Positions 7,946 to 18,979 of a DNA stretch of 64,000 nucleotides are shown here, in pieces. The DNA lies in NCBI RefSeq assembly GCF_000170795.1, contig NZ_ABCM01000005.1:124001-188000 (forward strand), in the 5' to 3' direction. This stretch comes from Pedobacter sp. BAL39 (GTDB taxonomy: Bacteria; Bacteroidota; Bacteroidia; Sphingobacteriales; Sphingobacteriaceae). Both the position numbers and the translations under genes were made by a program. Position 1 is the stretch's first letter. The number at the start of each line of letters is the position of its first letter. The notes beneath the pieces are model-generated. The model saw only the letters and a program-made list of their open reading frames with translations. It was not told the DNA's origin and searched no databases.

Positions 7946-8333
7946 TATAATTGGTTTTATGCAATAACATATAACTGAAAATGGCCATACCCACACCAAT
8001 CATGTCACAGCCGAAATCCCACCACTCTGCAGACCGGTAGGTAAAAACTTTCCACTGCAGCATTTCGATTCCCGCACCCAGGGCGGCAGTGATCAGGATG
8101 ATCTTAAAGATCGTGAGTGAACGGAAGCTGTAGTTATGCTGGTACCGGATCTTTCCAAAAAACAAAAGGATGGTCAGCACAAAGAAGAAGCCCAGGTGGA
8201 CCATCTTGTCAAAACCCTTAAAAAAAAAGCCTGATCCACTGGAATCAGGCATTTCCATATTACAAAGGATTAAGATAACCAGGGTCCAGACTATTGCCCA
8301 GATCTGATATTTTAATGCTTTAAATAAACCCAT
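7926..8333 (-). CDS. VanZ-like membrane protein
   Basis: The 135-residue protein has about four hydrophobic segments (near residues 10-25, 40-60, 75-92 and 110-128). It has the VanZ-family features: FDKMVHLGFFF, then GAGIEMLQ, and the RSAEWWDFGCDMIGVGMA segment, in which a D-x-x-x-D/N-x-x-G pattern is conserved. VanZ itself confers low teicoplanin resistance, but most family members have unknown roles. It begins three bases after the gcvH stop, and its 3' end overlaps the small lipoprotein gene. From memory, gcvH-vanZ next to sprA recurs in Bacteroidota, but no function follows from it. Confidence 0.82.
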   Translation of the reverse strand: MGLFKALKYQIWAIVWTLVILILCNMEMPDSSGSGFFFKGFDKMVHLGFFFVLTILLFFGKIRYQHNYSFRSLTIFKIILITAALGAGIEMLQWKVFTYRSAEWWDFGCDMIGVGMAIFSYMLLHKTNYNDKKSV

Positions 8334-8336
8334 TGA

Positions 8337-8717
8337 CTAAGCACCAACAAGGGCTTTGTATGCATCAGCATCCAGCAGACCATCAACTTGTGCAACATCA
8401 GCGATGCTCACTTTTACCATCCATCCTTCACCGTAAGAATCAGAGTTTACCAGCTCAGGATTGTCATTTAAAGCAGCATTTGTTTCCAATACCGTAGCAG
8501 TCACGGGCATAAATAAGTCTGACACTGTTTTTACAGCTTCAACGGTACCAAAAACCTCATCTTTACTCACTTCGTCACCAACGGTATTGATGTCGATGTA
8601 AACGATGTCACCCAACTCACGCTGCGCAAAATCGGTGATTCCGATATAGGCTTCATTACCTTCGATTTTCAGCCATTCGTGATCTTTAGTGTACTTTAAT
8701 TCTGATGGAAAATTCAT
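8337..8717 (-). CDS. gcvH: Glycine cleavage system H protein
   Basis: GcvH carries the aminomethyl group between the P, T and L proteins of the glycine cleavage complex on a lipoyl arm. The 126-residue length is normal. The lipoylated lysine is Lys63 in [11 protein letters not shown]. The ends also fit: [10 protein letters not shown] at the start and [16 protein letters not shown] in the second half. The other gcv genes are not in the window, although glyA lies at 37 kb. A good promoter sits between sprA and this gene, so gcvH, the VanZ-like gene and the small lipoprotein form one unit. Confidence 0.97.
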   Translation of the reverse strand: MNFPSELKYTKDHEWLKIEGNEAYIGITDFAQRELGDIVYIDINTVGDEVSKDEVFGTVEAVKTVSDLFMPVTATVLETNAALNDNPELVNSDSYGEGWMVKVSIADVAQVDGLLDADAYKALVGA

Positions 8718-8782
8718 GTTATATTTTTTTATTTTTTTCGTTAGTTAACAGTTGACAGTGCTGCTTTCATCAGATGTCGTTT

Positions 8783-8813
8783 CAAAGGTAATTATTCCCT
8801 GCATTTATACCAA
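8783..8813 (-). promoter_or_regulatory. Promoter for gcvH
   Basis: On the minus strand, TTG at 8811-8813 and TACCTTTG at 8783-8790 are 20 bases apart, a perfect -33/-7 pair for the Bacteroidetes consensus. The TTG lies just beyond the sprA stop codon (8816-8818). Transcription would start near 8777, giving a leader of about 60 bases. Confidence 0.7.
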
Positions 8814-8815
8814 TC

Positions 8816-11800
8816 TTAATTCAGCGTAACTCTTAAACTAAATCCGAAATTGCTGAAAGAGGTATTGAAGGTCTGTGAAGTATAAGGCTTCGTGATGTTG
8901 GAATCATAGAACACACGTATGTTGAACCGTTGGTTGAGGATGTAATCCACACTCGGCCTCATGGTGATGTTCTTTGCCCCTGAAGACACTTCTGCTTCCA
9001 GCACATCTGCACGGTAGATGACCGTCTTGTTGTCCCTCACTGCGATGTCCAGTTTGAAGTCCATGTTGTTGTCCATCTTCATCTGTTTGAACAACCCAAA
9101 AGGGAACCTGAATTTCGTGGTGCGGTAGCCCAGGCCGAAGACCATGTTATTTTCAGACATCTGCGCCAGCTGGCTGTTTGACATGCTCAATCCCAGCAGT
9201 CGCGAGCGGCCGATCTCGAAGTTCAGCGTCATGTTGTTCTTCAGCCTCGTATCCACGCCGATCAGCGGAGAGAACTGCTCTGCAATTGTCACCTGTGAGT
9301 ACTGATAGAAAGGAAGGAAGTTCTGGTTCTGGTCTCTGCTGTAGGCATAACCACCCACCTCCTGGTATTTCAGCAGGGAGTTGAAACCATTGATGCTGTA
9401 TACGGAACGGTACGAATGGCGAAGGTCTATTGACGTAAAACGATCCGCCAGGTAAGGGATTCTCGTTAGGCCACGGTAGTTTAATCTCCAGTTCGGCAGT
9501 GGGATCTTAGGCATGGAATTCAGGCTGATGGATGATGCACTCTTGCCGGAGTAGGCGGCAAGGAAAGCAGAGATAATGACATCCTGAGCGTTCTGATCAT
9601 AACCATCGGCATAACCGTTTACGGTGCCCACAGAATTCATATTTCGGATACCAAGGCGCTGGGAAATGATCGCCCTGTTGGACATGAACTCATTGAACAG
9701 CTTTGAAACGATACTGCCGTTCTTTTCCGAGAATGCCGTTTTCATGGAGATGAAGGAAATGCTGTAATCTCCGGTAGTGAAAGGGCTCAGGTTAACAAAC
9801 CCGCGCGACTGCTCATCGTACCTGAAGTTCGTCGAATAGTTCAGCGTCCTGTTTTTATTGGCTGTCAGCGTAATGCTGAGGTCTCTTATCGGCTCGATCA
9901 AACTTGTCAGACTGAAATCCTCCCGCATGGTCGTGATGTACAACTGCTGCTGCAGTGTGTCCCTCGTTATCCACCCGCTGGCCAGTGCACGGTCGCGGAT
10001 GTCGGCCTGACTACCCAATACAAAGGCCAGTCCGGGAGCCCCCGTGATGTCATCAATACCAAAATAGCTCGTCTTAGGCAGATAACCCGGAAGGAAAATT
10101 CCTTTTGTCTGCGTGTACGCACCCACCACATTTTTCACCCCGGTAAGTAAGCCAATGAGCACACCTGTGGCACCAGATCCCTTTTCTGCCGATGATGAGT
10201 TTCCTGCGCGTCTGATAAAGCCAAACTTGTTATAGAGTGATGCAAGGTTTAAGCTAGGGTTCAGCTGGATCGTTCTTGCATTCTGGATGGTATTTCCCAG
10301 ATCGATATTCGGATCTCTTAAGGTCGCCAACGGTTCGGTCTGCCAGTTGAAATTCGTGCCGTAACGGGTGGCTACATTTACCCAATCCATTCCCGGGATC
10401 TTATTGATCGGCAATGCATAGGTGATGTTCAGATTATGGCTGTAATCTGTTGTTCTGCCCAGACGTTTCATATTCTGCCATAACGTATCACGTTTAAGTC
10501 CCTCAATCCTACCCTCTGGTTCGTCGATGATGGAATAGTTCGTAGCATCGATATCCAGTGTGAGCGACTTGGTCAGGTTCCAGGAAATCCCATATACACG
10601 TGATACCAGGAAGTTTTTATTGAAGGTCGTGTTAACCGGGATGGAGTTGAGTGGATCGTTGTTCCTCAGGTTGTTCTCCGAGTAATAACGGTCTACGTCA
10701 ATCCTGAAGTTTATCGCACTTGGTAGCAGGCTGAAGTTGAAATCTTTCAGCAAAGCCAGCGTATTTGATTTGATCAGCTTTTTGAAGGGTTCGTAGTTTC
10801 TTGATTGCGACGCATAGTTATACACCAGCGATGCCCGGTAAGTCTTCTGAAAGTTGTTCTCCACGATGAAATCCTTATGGGTAAACTTCGTGTAAGCATA
10901 GCTGACGTTAAAGTTTTCTATGTCCCAAAGCCGCACTTTTGCATCAGGATTTACCCTTTCCTTACGCACATTGGTAAAGTTGATGCTGCTGCGCACGGTC
11001 CTGTCCTGGGCAAAGTTGAGAATGGAATCGCGCTGAGTTTTATTAGCAGCATCGAGTGCATTTTTAAGCTCAATGTCGGGCATGCTTGGGTTGTATTGGG
11101 GGGTGCTCACCTGGCTGGAATAACTGACATACATTGGGATCTTGACGCCGGATTTCTTAGGCAGCAGTTTACCCAGCTCCACACTGGACGACACGTCGAA
11201 GAACATATTGTCCGCGCGGTTCCTTTCACTCACACGGGTATCCAGGGAACCAAAACCGATGGTCGATTTGCTTCCGGAGATGTTCACATCTGCAAAATCA
11301 GCAAGCTTCGCATTCATCCTGGCTGTTGCTGCCCAGCCGCCGCGTTCGTCAAACTCCGTCAGCCGGAGCTCATTGAACCATACCACCACATTTTTATCCA
11401 GTCCATCATCACCGGTACCAGTATTATACGGGTTTTTAACCCCCAGCATATATACCCTGACCTTGCTCATATCCGGCTGGCCCTTTACGGTGATCACACG
11501 TCCGTCAATGATGTAATTGAAGGGAATATTAATTGGCCATGGAATACCTGCGGAAGTCATTGCATTGTTACGTGCCAGCTTTGCCTTTTGGAAGAGCTCC
11601 AGCTCAATGTCCATCTTATTCTGGTCAGGCCAGATCTGGTAAGGGTCACTTGTCCCCGGCTGCGTCACTTTCAACGGCTGCGAATATTCGTAATAGTTAT
11701 CCTGGTTATCGGTACCAATTCTGAAGAAGGCCTGTACGTCGTTGTCATTGAGTGTCGATGCGCCGATCGCCTCCGCATGGATATACATTTCCAGATGTTT

Positions 11801-14800
11801 ATAAGACCTGAAATCATTGAGTGCCGTTTTAAAAGATGCCCTTCCGTAACCGTCACGCAGGTTCTTTACAGTTACTGCAAGCGATTGCTCATTCTGGCGG
11901 GTATCTCCACGATAATTGCTGAAATCACGCTCGCGTTCAATTCCAGGAGGCACCACGTAAGGAATAGGCGTACGTTTTCCATTTTCTTCGATGTTTACGG
12001 TGGCGACTTCAATGGTCGAGTTGTCGGGAAGGACCGTCTGCAATGAAGGGTCAACAATCACCTGATTGGCCTCATTGTTGGCATTGTACTGGCGCCACTC
12101 TCCCCTGACCAGCTGTATTTTTCCAAACCTCAGTACGGTTGTATCGGCAAAGTCGGTCATGAACATCCTGATGAAACGGATGGATTTAAAGTCCTGGATG
12201 CTGCCCACCTTTTCCTGGTATTGTGCCAATGGAATACGAATCTGGTACCAGGTGACATCCTGCGTCTGTCCGTTGGCCAGCTTCACCTGCGACACTACCT
12301 TGTCGGTCACAAAGTTCTGACCCACCATCAGGTCTGCCGGGCGCATGGAAATCTTGTACTGGAAGTACTCGTCACTCTGCACCATGTTGTTGTCCCTGTT
12401 GATGTCTTCGCCATCCGGTAATGAGGTGGAGGCAGAATTATCGACACCCAGTTCTGCCTGCGACTGCTGTGCAGTCTTGGAATTGCCTTCTGTGCCGTTA
12501 TATTTTTCGTACCGTTTCAGGATTCCCGCATTCTGCTGATCCAGCAGCGGGCCCCTGAAGTAAGTATAATCATCGGATGAAGGGTCATTGTCAATGGATG
12601 TCGCCGCATCAGGATTCAGCTGCCCTTTGATCTGGTTGATGATGGTCGCAAACTTTGTGCGTTCATCTACATTCGACAATCCGTCAAGCCCGACATCCTG
12701 TGCACGTCTTGCCTCCGGGTCATTGTCAAAGGCCTGTATCACCGGCTGCAGCTTAGGTACCCTTCCCCAATTGGTTTCATCAAATTTTGTAGGATCGCCA
12801 TTTGCCGGCAGGCCATTCTCCAGCGATTTTCTTCCGTCCCTCAGGATGTCTTCGGAGATGTTACCCACGTTGAAGTATAAATCCCCACCGGTTGCAGAAC
12901 GGTTATACAGGTAAGGGTCCATCACCCACAGTTCGATAAACTCGATGTTGAGCGCCTCAAAATCGTTGGTCTCAATCCTGCGGAATAAGCCACCCCAGCG
13001 ACTGCGTGGATTGTTGAGGCTGCCACCCGGACCGAAGCCCGTCGGCACAAAGTTATAAGGCCCACGTACTGTAGGGTAGAAAGCCACATCTAATGTAGGC
13101 AGTGCAAAAGGCTGGCCCGTCACGGTTTCCTTGAATGGGAATACCTCCTGTTCAATGATCTGACGTACGTAATGATTGGACAGCTCATTTCTGTTGTTCC
13201 TCAGGCTCGTCGGAAGACTTGCATCGGTACGGTTATAAAAGATGGGGTCAATATTATAAAAGGCAATTCGGGCACGGTTGTAACCATAACGAAGGTCGTC
13301 AATCAGTTGCGACTCAGGGAACATCTGTGGTGTACCTGACAGCTGCCAGGCCACAGCGCTCTTTAAGTCGATGACAGAACGTGATGCCTCAAAGTCGTCC
13401 AGATAACTGACACCACCCTTCTGACCGGCAAAGTTCAATGCTTTCGGATGTCCAGGCACCAGTTGTGCAAACTCTCCGGAGAAAGTAAAGCTGGATGGTA
13501 CCTTCGTAGAGATCAGCGGCAGCTTATCCACCATCTTGGTCAGGAACCTGGAGGGCGTGCTATAGTTGACATCCAGCCCCCACATCGTATTGGAAATGGG
13601 CTCCTCGCCAATGTTCACCTTCGGAGTGAGGGGCTTCTCTGTGAGGTTCATTACCGTTCCTCCCAGGTTCAGCTTGTTGTTCACCTTATAATCCAGTCGC
13701 GTGCCGAATAATGAGCGCTGCTGTAAACCGAAAAGCTCATTGTTTTCTGTGGAGATTTTAATTGGCTGGCCGGAGCTGAGCAGTGCGGTATTCAGTATCC
13801 TCACCCTTCCTCCCTGGTAGTCTACGGTAAAATCATTTCCTTCCACCAAAGGAATTGTTCCCGCAAAAACCTTTACAGACCCTTCCGGTACATTGATCGC
13901 ATTCAGGCTAAACTCAGAGGCGACTTCCGACTGGTACGCTCCCTTGATGATGTACCTGTTCTGCCGGGTAAACAGCTGCTGGGCAATCACCTTCGTTGAA
14001 TCGTATAGTGCCGTGTAAGTATATTTGTCAATAAGGGCCTGTTCTGCAGGGGTAAACTGGTCGGCAAGGTCCTTCCCGAAAGGTTCAATCAATGGAAAGA
14101 TCACCCGTCCATTCAGCGGGTCAATCGTTACGTATCCATTTTTGGTATTCGTAGAAAAGCTCAGGTTAGAGCTGTTGCTGCCCGAGGTCTGATTGCCGGT
14201 ACCGTTATTATACAGGCTGTTGTTTGGATTCGTCCCAAAGGGATCATTTTCCGCCTCAAAGTCGAACACCCCATCCGGACGACGCTCTTTCTGCTGGTTC
14301 AGGCGGTCCAGTCCTGCCACTTGGAGCCATAGTTTATTTTTTAAGGGTACCCTGTTCTCGTCCAGCTTTTCACCTTCATCGATGTAAGGTTTCTCCACAC
14401 CCGAGCGATCGTCAATCCGGAAGATATCCAGCTTGAAGTTCTGCGGACTGATCTGGTAGCCACCGATGGAATAGATGTTTTTCATCATCAGGTCCCAGGT
14501 GGGCAGGTTTACTTTTGTAGTTTCATTTTTAAGGAGCTTGGCAAACAGTACCTGTGGTGTAGCCTGGTTGAAAGAGACATCCGTAGAAAACTCACCCACC
14601 TGGTATTCTACACCTCGGTAGGTATAGCGATAGGCTACTGCAAGCACCTCATCGGTATTTAAGGCGTTGTTGAGTGAAATATATCCTAACTGAGGATGAA
14701 AAGTATATTCTCTCTCTGCCAGCTTACGTGCGTAGGTAAGCTTGGAATAGTTGTCGGTTCCGCCGTTGGGTGCAAAAAAGGATATGACGGAATTGGAGTT

Positions 14801-15997
14801 CGTCTGGCGTGCATCCGCCGGAAGGCGTGTCAGCAGGTCGTTCGACTGACGTGGAAATTGGGGGTTGTTAAATGCGGAGGGCAACACAGAAGTCCCGCCA
14901 ATCAGCCCGGCGTTGTAAGGTGCATTTTCTCCAAGGTCCATAAATCCAAGGACATCTCTTGAGTCGGTGGTATTTCCTGTTTTGTTGGTGATCCAGACCT
15001 CAATTCTGGTGATGAGTATGCCGGAGGTGATCGTCGGTGGCGTAGACATGGACTTGTTGTAGTTGTCCCTGAAATACTGCGCCAGGAAGTAGTGTTTGTT
15101 AGCTTCGTAGTTATCGCCGCTAATGCGGAATTCATTCTGCTGGGCGCCATTATTGATCCTGATCTCCCGCGATTGTGACTTCTGCTGTGAGAAGACCGTG
15201 CTCACATTCAGCTTACCGAACTGAAGCTGCGTCTTGATCCCGAACAGTGCCTGCGTACCATTGATCAGTGTAGTGTTGAGTGGAAGACTCACGTTTCCGG
15301 CCTCAATCTTCTGGATGATGTCGTCCTTGCCTCCGGTATAATCGAGCTTTACCTGATTTTCAAAGTCAAACTGAGCCTCCGTATTGTAGTTCATGTTGAT
15401 CTTCATGTTGGTACCGATGTTTCCCATCACATCCATCTGGATCCGCTGGTTGAAATCGAAATTTCCCTGCACACGCTGGCGTTCATTGAACAACGGGTTT
15501 TCATTTTTGTTGATGCGACCAAGGAAGGTCAGCTCCGCCTCTCCCCTTGGCTGGATGTCGATGGTACTGCCACCAAAGATCTTTTCAAAAGCCTTGCTAT
15601 TGATTTTAAGACTGGGGATGATCCCCGTATTGCGGACCTGGTTGATTTCCTCATTGGAATATACACGCCAGTTTTCGCGTTTCAGTTCACTGGTGATGAG
15701 GCGCTGGTATTCTTCGACTGTCAGGTATTGGGGGGCAGAGAAATAGCGGTCGCCGATGCGTTCCCTGATGATGTATCTTTTCGTCTTCGCGTCATATTCG
15801 ACTTCGCGCTTTACATTATCCGGCGTGGGGCTGAAGGAATTACCAAGGTTACGTAGTCCAAGGCGTTGTTTTTCCTTTAAGCTGAAGTTGTTTCTTGTGG
15901 TATCGGAAGTCCTTCCGGGACGAACATTTTGAGCAAAAGATTCTTGTCCGCCAAGGCAGAGAGCCAGAACAAGAATGAGCGTAAATAAAGTTCTCAA
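8816..15997 (-). CDS. sprA: SprA, type IX secretion outer-membrane translocon
   Basis: At 2393 residues this is one of the largest bacterial outer-membrane barrels. SprA forms the pore through which type IX secretion system (T9SS) cargo crosses the outer membrane. The N-terminus is a signal peptide (hydrophobic run ending near ESFAQ, residue 23). The body shows SprA hallmarks, including the LNFAGQKGGVSYLDDFEAS segment, many aromatic beta-strand repeats and a C-terminal strand ending in SLRVTLN. The start appears to be TTG at 15997: no in-frame ATG exists before the signal sequence. It lies seven bases downstream of ruvA, in the maeB-ruvA-sprA order. No other T9SS component is in the window. 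Confidence 0.95.
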   Translation of the reverse strand: MRTLFTLILVLALCLGGQESFAQNVRPGRTSDTTRNNFSLKEKQRLGLRNLGNSFSPTPDNVKREVEYDAKTKRYIIRERIGDRYFSAPQYLTVEEYQRLITSELKRENWRVYSNEEINQVRNTGIIPSLKINSKAFEKIFGGSTIDIQPRGEAELTFLGRINKNENPLFNERQRVQGNFDFNQRIQMDVMGNIGTNMKINMNYNTEAQFDFENQVKLDYTGGKDDIIQKIEAGNVSLPLNTTLINGTQALFGIKTQLQFGKLNVSTVFSQQKSQSREIRINNGAQQNEFRISGDNYEANKHYFLAQYFRDNYNKSMSTPPTITSGILITRIEVWITNKTGNTTDSRDVLGFMDLGENAPYNAGLIGGTSVLPSAFNNPQFPRQSNDLLTRLPADARQTNSNSVISFFAPNGGTDNYSKLTYARKLAEREYTFHPQLGYISLNNALNTDEVLAVAYRYTYRGVEYQVGEFSTDVSFNQATPQVLFAKLLKNETTKVNLPTWDLMMKNIYSIGGYQISPQNFKLDIFRIDDRSGVEKPYIDEGEKLDENRVPLKNKLWLQVAGLDRLNQQKERRPDGVFDFEAENDPFGTNPNNSLYNNGTGNQTSGSNSSNLSFSTNTKNGYVTIDPLNGRVIFPLIEPFGKDLADQFTPAEQALIDKYTYTALYDSTKVIAQQLFTRQNRYIIKGAYQSEVASEFSLNAINVPEGSVKVFAGTIPLVEGNDFTVDYQGGRVRILNTALLSSGQPIKISTENNELFGLQQRSLFGTRLDYKVNNKLNLGGTVMNLTEKPLTPKVNIGEEPISNTMWGLDVNYSTPSRFLTKMVDKLPLISTKVPSSFTFSGEFAQLVPGHPKALNFAGQKGGVSYLDDFEASRSVIDLKSAVAWQLSGTPQMFPESQLIDDLRYGYNRARIAFYNIDPIFYNRTDASLPTSLRNNRNELSNHYVRQIIEQEVFPFKETVTGQPFALPTLDVAFYPTVRGPYNFVPTGFGPGGSLNNPRSRWGGLFRRIETNDFEALNIEFIELWVMDPYLYNRSATGGDLYFNVGNISEDILRDGRKSLENGLPANGDPTKFDETNWGRVPKLQPVIQAFDNDPEARRAQDVGLDGLSNVDERTKFATIINQIKGQLNPDAATSIDNDPSSDDYTYFRGPLLDQQNAGILKRYEKYNGTEGNSKTAQQSQAELGVDNSASTSLPDGEDINRDNNMVQSDEYFQYKISMRPADLMVGQNFVTDKVVSQVKLANGQTQDVTWYQIRIPLAQYQEKVGSIQDFKSIRFIRMFMTDFADTTVLRFGKIQLVRGEWRQYNANNEANQVIVDPSLQTVLPDNSTIEVATVNIEENGKRTPIPYVVPPGIERERDFSNYRGDTRQNEQSLAVTVKNLRDGYGRASFKTALNDFRSYKHLEMYIHAEAIGASTLNDNDVQAFFRIGTDNQDNYYEYSQPLKVTQPGTSDPYQIWPDQNKMDIELELFQKAKLARNNAMTSAGIPWPINIPFNYIIDGRVITVKGQPDMSKVRVYMLGVKNPYNTGTGDDGLDKNVVVWFNELRLTEFDERGGWAATARMNAKLADFADVNISGSKSTIGFGSLDTRVSERNRADNMFFDVSSSVELGKLLPKKSGVKIPMYVSYSSQVSTPQYNPSMPDIELKNALDAANKTQRDSILNFAQDRTVRSSINFTNVRKERVNPDAKVRLWDIENFNVSYAYTKFTHKDFIVENNFQKTYRASLVYNYASQSRNYEPFKKLIKSNTLALLKDFNFSLLPSAINFRIDVDRYYSENNLRNNDPLNSIPVNTTFNKNFLVSRVYGISWNLTKSLTLDIDATNYSIIDEPEGRIEGLKRDTLWQNMKRLGRTTDYSHNLNITYALPINKIPGMDWVNVATRYGTNFNWQTEPLATLRDPNIDLGNTIQNARTIQLNPSLNLASLYNKFGFIRRAGNSSSAEKGSGATGVLIGLLTGVKNVVGAYTQTKGIFLPGYLPKTSYFGIDDITGAPGLAFVLGSQADIRDRALASGWITRDTLQQQLYITTMREDFSLTSLIEPIRDLSITLTANKNRTLNYSTNFRYDEQSRGFVNLSPFTTGDYSISFISMKTAFSEKNGSIVSKLFNEFMSNRAIISQRLGIRNMNSVGTVNGYADGYDQNAQDVIISAFLAAYSGKSASSISLNSMPKIPLPNWRLNYRGLTRIPYLADRFTSIDLRHSYRSVYSINGFNSLLKYQEVGGYAYSRDQNQNFLPFYQYSQVTIAEQFSPLIGVDTRLKNNMTLNFEIGRSRLLGLSMSNSQLAQMSENNMVFGLGYRTTKFRFPFGLFKQMKMDNNMDFKLDIAVRDNKTVIYRADVLEAEVSSGAKNITMRPSVDYILNQRFNIRVFYDSNITKPYTSQTFNTSFSNFGFSLRVTLN

Positions 15998-16004
15998 TGG
16001 TATC

Positions 16005-16589
16005 TTATAAATTCTTCAAAGCTATTTTGATCATTTGTTCTACTGAGAGTTCAACACCACCGGTTTTCACCGCATTATCGAGGGCTTTTTCTGCAGGCTG
16101 CTTCGCAAAGCCGAGCATCATCAGTGCCGATAAGGCTTCTTCTCTGACAGTATGGTTTAATGGCGCCGCGATCAGCGATCCGGAGCCTTCTTTTTTCAGT
16201 TTGTCCTGCAGCTCCAGCACCAGGCGCTGGGCAGATTTCGCGCCGATCCCTTTGATGCGCTGGATCAGGGGCAGGTCACCATTAACAATGGCGGTTTGTA
16301 TCTCTATCGGGGTAATGGACGAGAGCATCATCCTTGCCGTATTCGCACCAATGCCGGAAACGGATATCAGGTGCAGGAACAGCCTGCGTTCCCCTTCTTC
16401 GGCAAACCCATAGAGGGTGTGCGCATCCTCCTTAACATGGAGCCATGTATATATTTTACATCGCTCCATGTCTCCAAGCAGGCTATAGGTATTTAAGGAT
16501 ATATTAATATGGTAACCAATTCCTCCGGCCTCCACAACAATATAAGCGGGGCATTTAAAGGATAGCCTACCATCAATATATTCAAACAT
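16005..16589 (-). CDS. ruvA: Holliday junction helicase subunit RuvA
   Basis: RuvA binds the four-way DNA junction and loads the RuvB motor for branch migration. The 194-residue protein has the N-terminal OB fold (MFEYIDGRL), two helix-hairpin-helix motifs (SVSGIGANTA and IKGIGAKSAQRL), a variable linker near 135-148 and the C-terminal RuvB-binding domain (EALSALMMLGF). It starts three bases after maeB and ends seven bases before sprA, so the three genes are likely transcribed together. Coupling a repair gene to sprA is a conserved Bacteroidota neighbourhood as far as I recall. Confidence 0.96.
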   Translation of the reverse strand: MFEYIDGRLSFKCPAYIVVEAGGIGYHINISLNTYSLLGDMERCKIYTWLHVKEDAHTLYGFAEEGERRLFLHLISVSGIGANTARMMLSSITPIEIQTAIVNGDLPLIQRIKGIGAKSAQRLVLELQDKLKKEGSGSLIAAPLNHTVREEALSALMMLGFAKQPAEKALDNAVKTGGVELSVEQMIKIALKNL

Positions 16590-16592
16590 AAT

Positions 16593-18896
16593 TTACTTCT
16601 TTACTCTTTTTAATGTTTTGTCACCGGCAGCCTGAGCTTTCGACTGTACGTCGAGTACCGCTAAGGTAACCATATTTACGATTTCACGAACCGAACTTCC
16701 TAACTGAACAATATGAACAGGCTTTTTCAAACCTAGCAATATCGGTCCCACAGCTTCCGCGCCGCCAAGTTCCTGCAATAATTTATACGCAATATTGCCG
16801 GATTCCAGGTTAGGGAACACTAAAGTGTTCGCCGGAGCGTCTACTAAACTACTAAAAGGAAAGTTATCTTTCAGCAATTCGTTGTTAATTGCAAAATTCC
16901 CCTGCATCTCCCCGTCGACAACGATTTCCGGATACTGATCATGAAGGATTTTCACGGCTTTCCTGACCTTGTCAGGTACGCCGCCCTGGTTGGAACCAAA
17001 GTTCGAATAGGAAAGCAGGGCAATACGGGGCTGGATGTTAAACTGACGTACCGCACGCTCCAGCAATAAGGTGATGTCTACCAACTGCTCCACCGTAGGA
17101 TCGACATTCACGGTGGTGTCGCCAAAGAACACAGGTCCTTTTTTGGTCATCATCATGTACATTCCAGCAACCCTGTTCACACCTTCTTCCGTACCGATCA
17201 CCTGCAGTGCCGGTTTGATCGTCGATGGATAGTCTTTTGTCAATCCGGAGATCATGGCATCAGCCTCCCCGAATTCTACCATTGAAGCACCAAAGTAGTT
17301 CCTGTCGCGCAGAAACTTAGCAGCCTCAATTGGGGTAACCCCTTTTCTCTGACGCTTTTTATACAGATGTTCTGCATATTTTTTCATGCGTTGAGGTTCC
17401 TGGAAGGGGTCCATAATCTCTACGCCCTCCAGCTCCAGTCCGTTTTCTTCAATAATCGTCTGGATTTTTTCCTTGTTGCCCAATAAAACAGGGATCGCGA
17501 TATGGTCATCCTTGACGATCTGTGCGGCCTTCAGGATTTTGTAATTATCGGCTTCCGCAAAAACCACTCTCTTAGGGTCAGACTTGGCTTTGTTGGTGAT
17601 GGCACGCATGATGGCATCGTCCATTCCAAGGCGTTGCGTAAGCTCCTCTTTATACGCATCCCAGTCGTTGATGACCTTACGGGCTACTCCTGACTCAATC
17701 GCTGCTTTTGCTACCGCAGAAGAAACGTTGGTCATGAGACGAAGGTCGATGGGCTTAGGAATGATGTAATCTTTACCGAATTTAATGTTGTTGACATTGT
17801 AAGCCATGTTTACCGCTTCAGGAACAGGTTTTTTGGCCAGCTCAGCGATGGCCTTTACGGCGGCAATTTTCATTTCCTCATTGATGCTGGTTGCCCTCAC
17901 ATCCAATGCACCCCTGAAAATATAAGGGAATCCAAGCACGTTGTTCACCTGGTTGGGATAGTCAGAACGGCCAGTAGCCATAATGATGTCCTTGCGGGAG
18001 CTGATAGCCAGCTCGTAAGCAATCTCCGGATTTGGGTTTGCCATGGCAAAAACGATTGGATTTTTTGCCATTGACTTGAGCATGTCTACGGTCACACAAT
18101 CAGCGGAAGAAAGACCAATGAATACGTCTGAGTCTTTCATCGCATCCGCAAGTGTGCTCAGGTTTCTCGAGGTCGCAAATTCAGCCTTGATGGCGTCCAG
18201 GTTTTCCCGGTTGTCGCGGATCACACCACTGCGGTCGCACATCACAATATTTTCTTTTTTTGCACCCAGGGATACATACAGACGCGTGCAAGAGATGGCT
18301 GCCGCACCGGCACCATTCACGACGATCCTGATCTTATCCATCTTTTTCTTCTGCAGTTCGCATGCATTCAGCAGAGCTGCTGCAGAAATGATGGCAGTTC
18401 CATGCTGATCATCATGCATCACGGGAATGTTCATCTCCTCTTTCAGGCGACGTTCGATTTCGAAACATTCCGGGGCCTTGATGTCTTCCAGGTTTACGCC
18501 ACCAAAAGTAGGCTCCAGGGCTTTAACAATCTTAACAAAATCATCTACATTTTTGGTGTCCAGCTCAAGATCGAACACATCAATATCTGCAAATATTTTA
18601 AACAGTAATCCTTTACCCTCCATCACAGGTTTACCCGCCTCAGGACCTATATCACCAAGACCAAGTACGGCAGTACCATTACTGATTACCGCTACAAGGT
18701 TCCCTTTAGCAGTATACTTGTAAACATCTTCAGTATTTTCGGCGATCTGCAGACATGGTTCTGCTACACCTGGTGAGTAGGCAAGTGCCAGATCTCTCTG
18801 CGAGTTTGTCGGTTTTGTCGGTACAACTTGTATTTTACCTGGTCGACCCTGCGAGTGGTAGTCTAAAGCATCCTGCTTCCTGTTAATCTTGCTCAT
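16593..18896 (-). CDS. maeB: Malic enzyme with phosphotransacetylase-like domain
   Basis: The N-terminal 430 or so residues form an NADP-type malic enzyme (oxidative decarboxylation of malate to pyruvate). Visible motifs are [32 protein letters not shown] and the dinucleotide loop [11 protein letters not shown]. The remaining third resembles phosphate acetyltransferase ([13 protein letters not shown] and later [15 protein letters not shown]), but in MaeB this domain is regulatory, not catalytic. The 767-residue length is standard. It leads the maeB-ruvA-sprA unit and has its own promoter upstream. Confidence 0.95.
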   Translation of the reverse strand: MSKINRKQDALDYHSQGRPGKIQVVPTKPTNSQRDLALAYSPGVAEPCLQIAENTEDVYKYTAKGNLVAVISNGTAVLGLGDIGPEAGKPVMEGKGLLFKIFADIDVFDLELDTKNVDDFVKIVKALEPTFGGVNLEDIKAPECFEIERRLKEEMNIPVMHDDQHGTAIISAAALLNACELQKKKMDKIRIVVNGAGAAAISCTRLYVSLGAKKENIVMCDRSGVIRDNRENLDAIKAEFATSRNLSTLADAMKDSDVFIGLSSADCVTVDMLKSMAKNPIVFAMANPNPEIAYELAISSRKDIIMATGRSDYPNQVNNVLGFPYIFRGALDVRATSINEEMKIAAVKAIAELAKKPVPEAVNMAYNVNNIKFGKDYIIPKPIDLRLMTNVSSAVAKAAIESGVARKVINDWDAYKEELTQRLGMDDAIMRAITNKAKSDPKRVVFAEADNYKILKAAQIVKDDHIAIPVLLGNKEKIQTIIEENGLELEGVEIMDPFQEPQRMKKYAEHLYKKRQRKGVTPIEAAKFLRDRNYFGASMVEFGEADAMISGLTKDYPSTIKPALQVIGTEEGVNRVAGMYMMMTKKGPVFFGDTTVNVDPTVEQLVDITLLLERAVRQFNIQPRIALLSYSNFGSNQGGVPDKVRKAVKILHDQYPEIVVDGEMQGNFAINNELLKDNFPFSSLVDAPANTLVFPNLESGNIAYKLLQELGGAEAVGPILLGLKKPVHIVQLGSSVREIVNMVTLAVLDVQSKAQAAGDKTLKRVKK

Positions 18897-18919
18897 AAAT
18901 CAGTTCATTTATAAAAGGC

Positions 18920-18950
18920 CAAAGTTACGATCTTTTAATCAGCCCCGAAA
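18920..18950 (-). promoter_or_regulatory. Promoter for maeB-ruvA-sprA
   Basis: TAACTTTG at 18920-18927 (minus strand) is a perfect -7 box. TTTC at 18947-18950, one base off the TTTG consensus, lies exactly 19 bases further upstream. The predicted leader is about 20 bases. Confidence 0.6.
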
Positions 18951-18979
18951 TAAAAATAAGTACGGAAAAGTTACAGAAA

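Noticed and set aside
10805..12046. 413-codon open frame on the plus strand
   Set aside because: It lies wholly opposite sprA, whose coding is certain; the product has no family match and is a shadow of the biased sprA codons.
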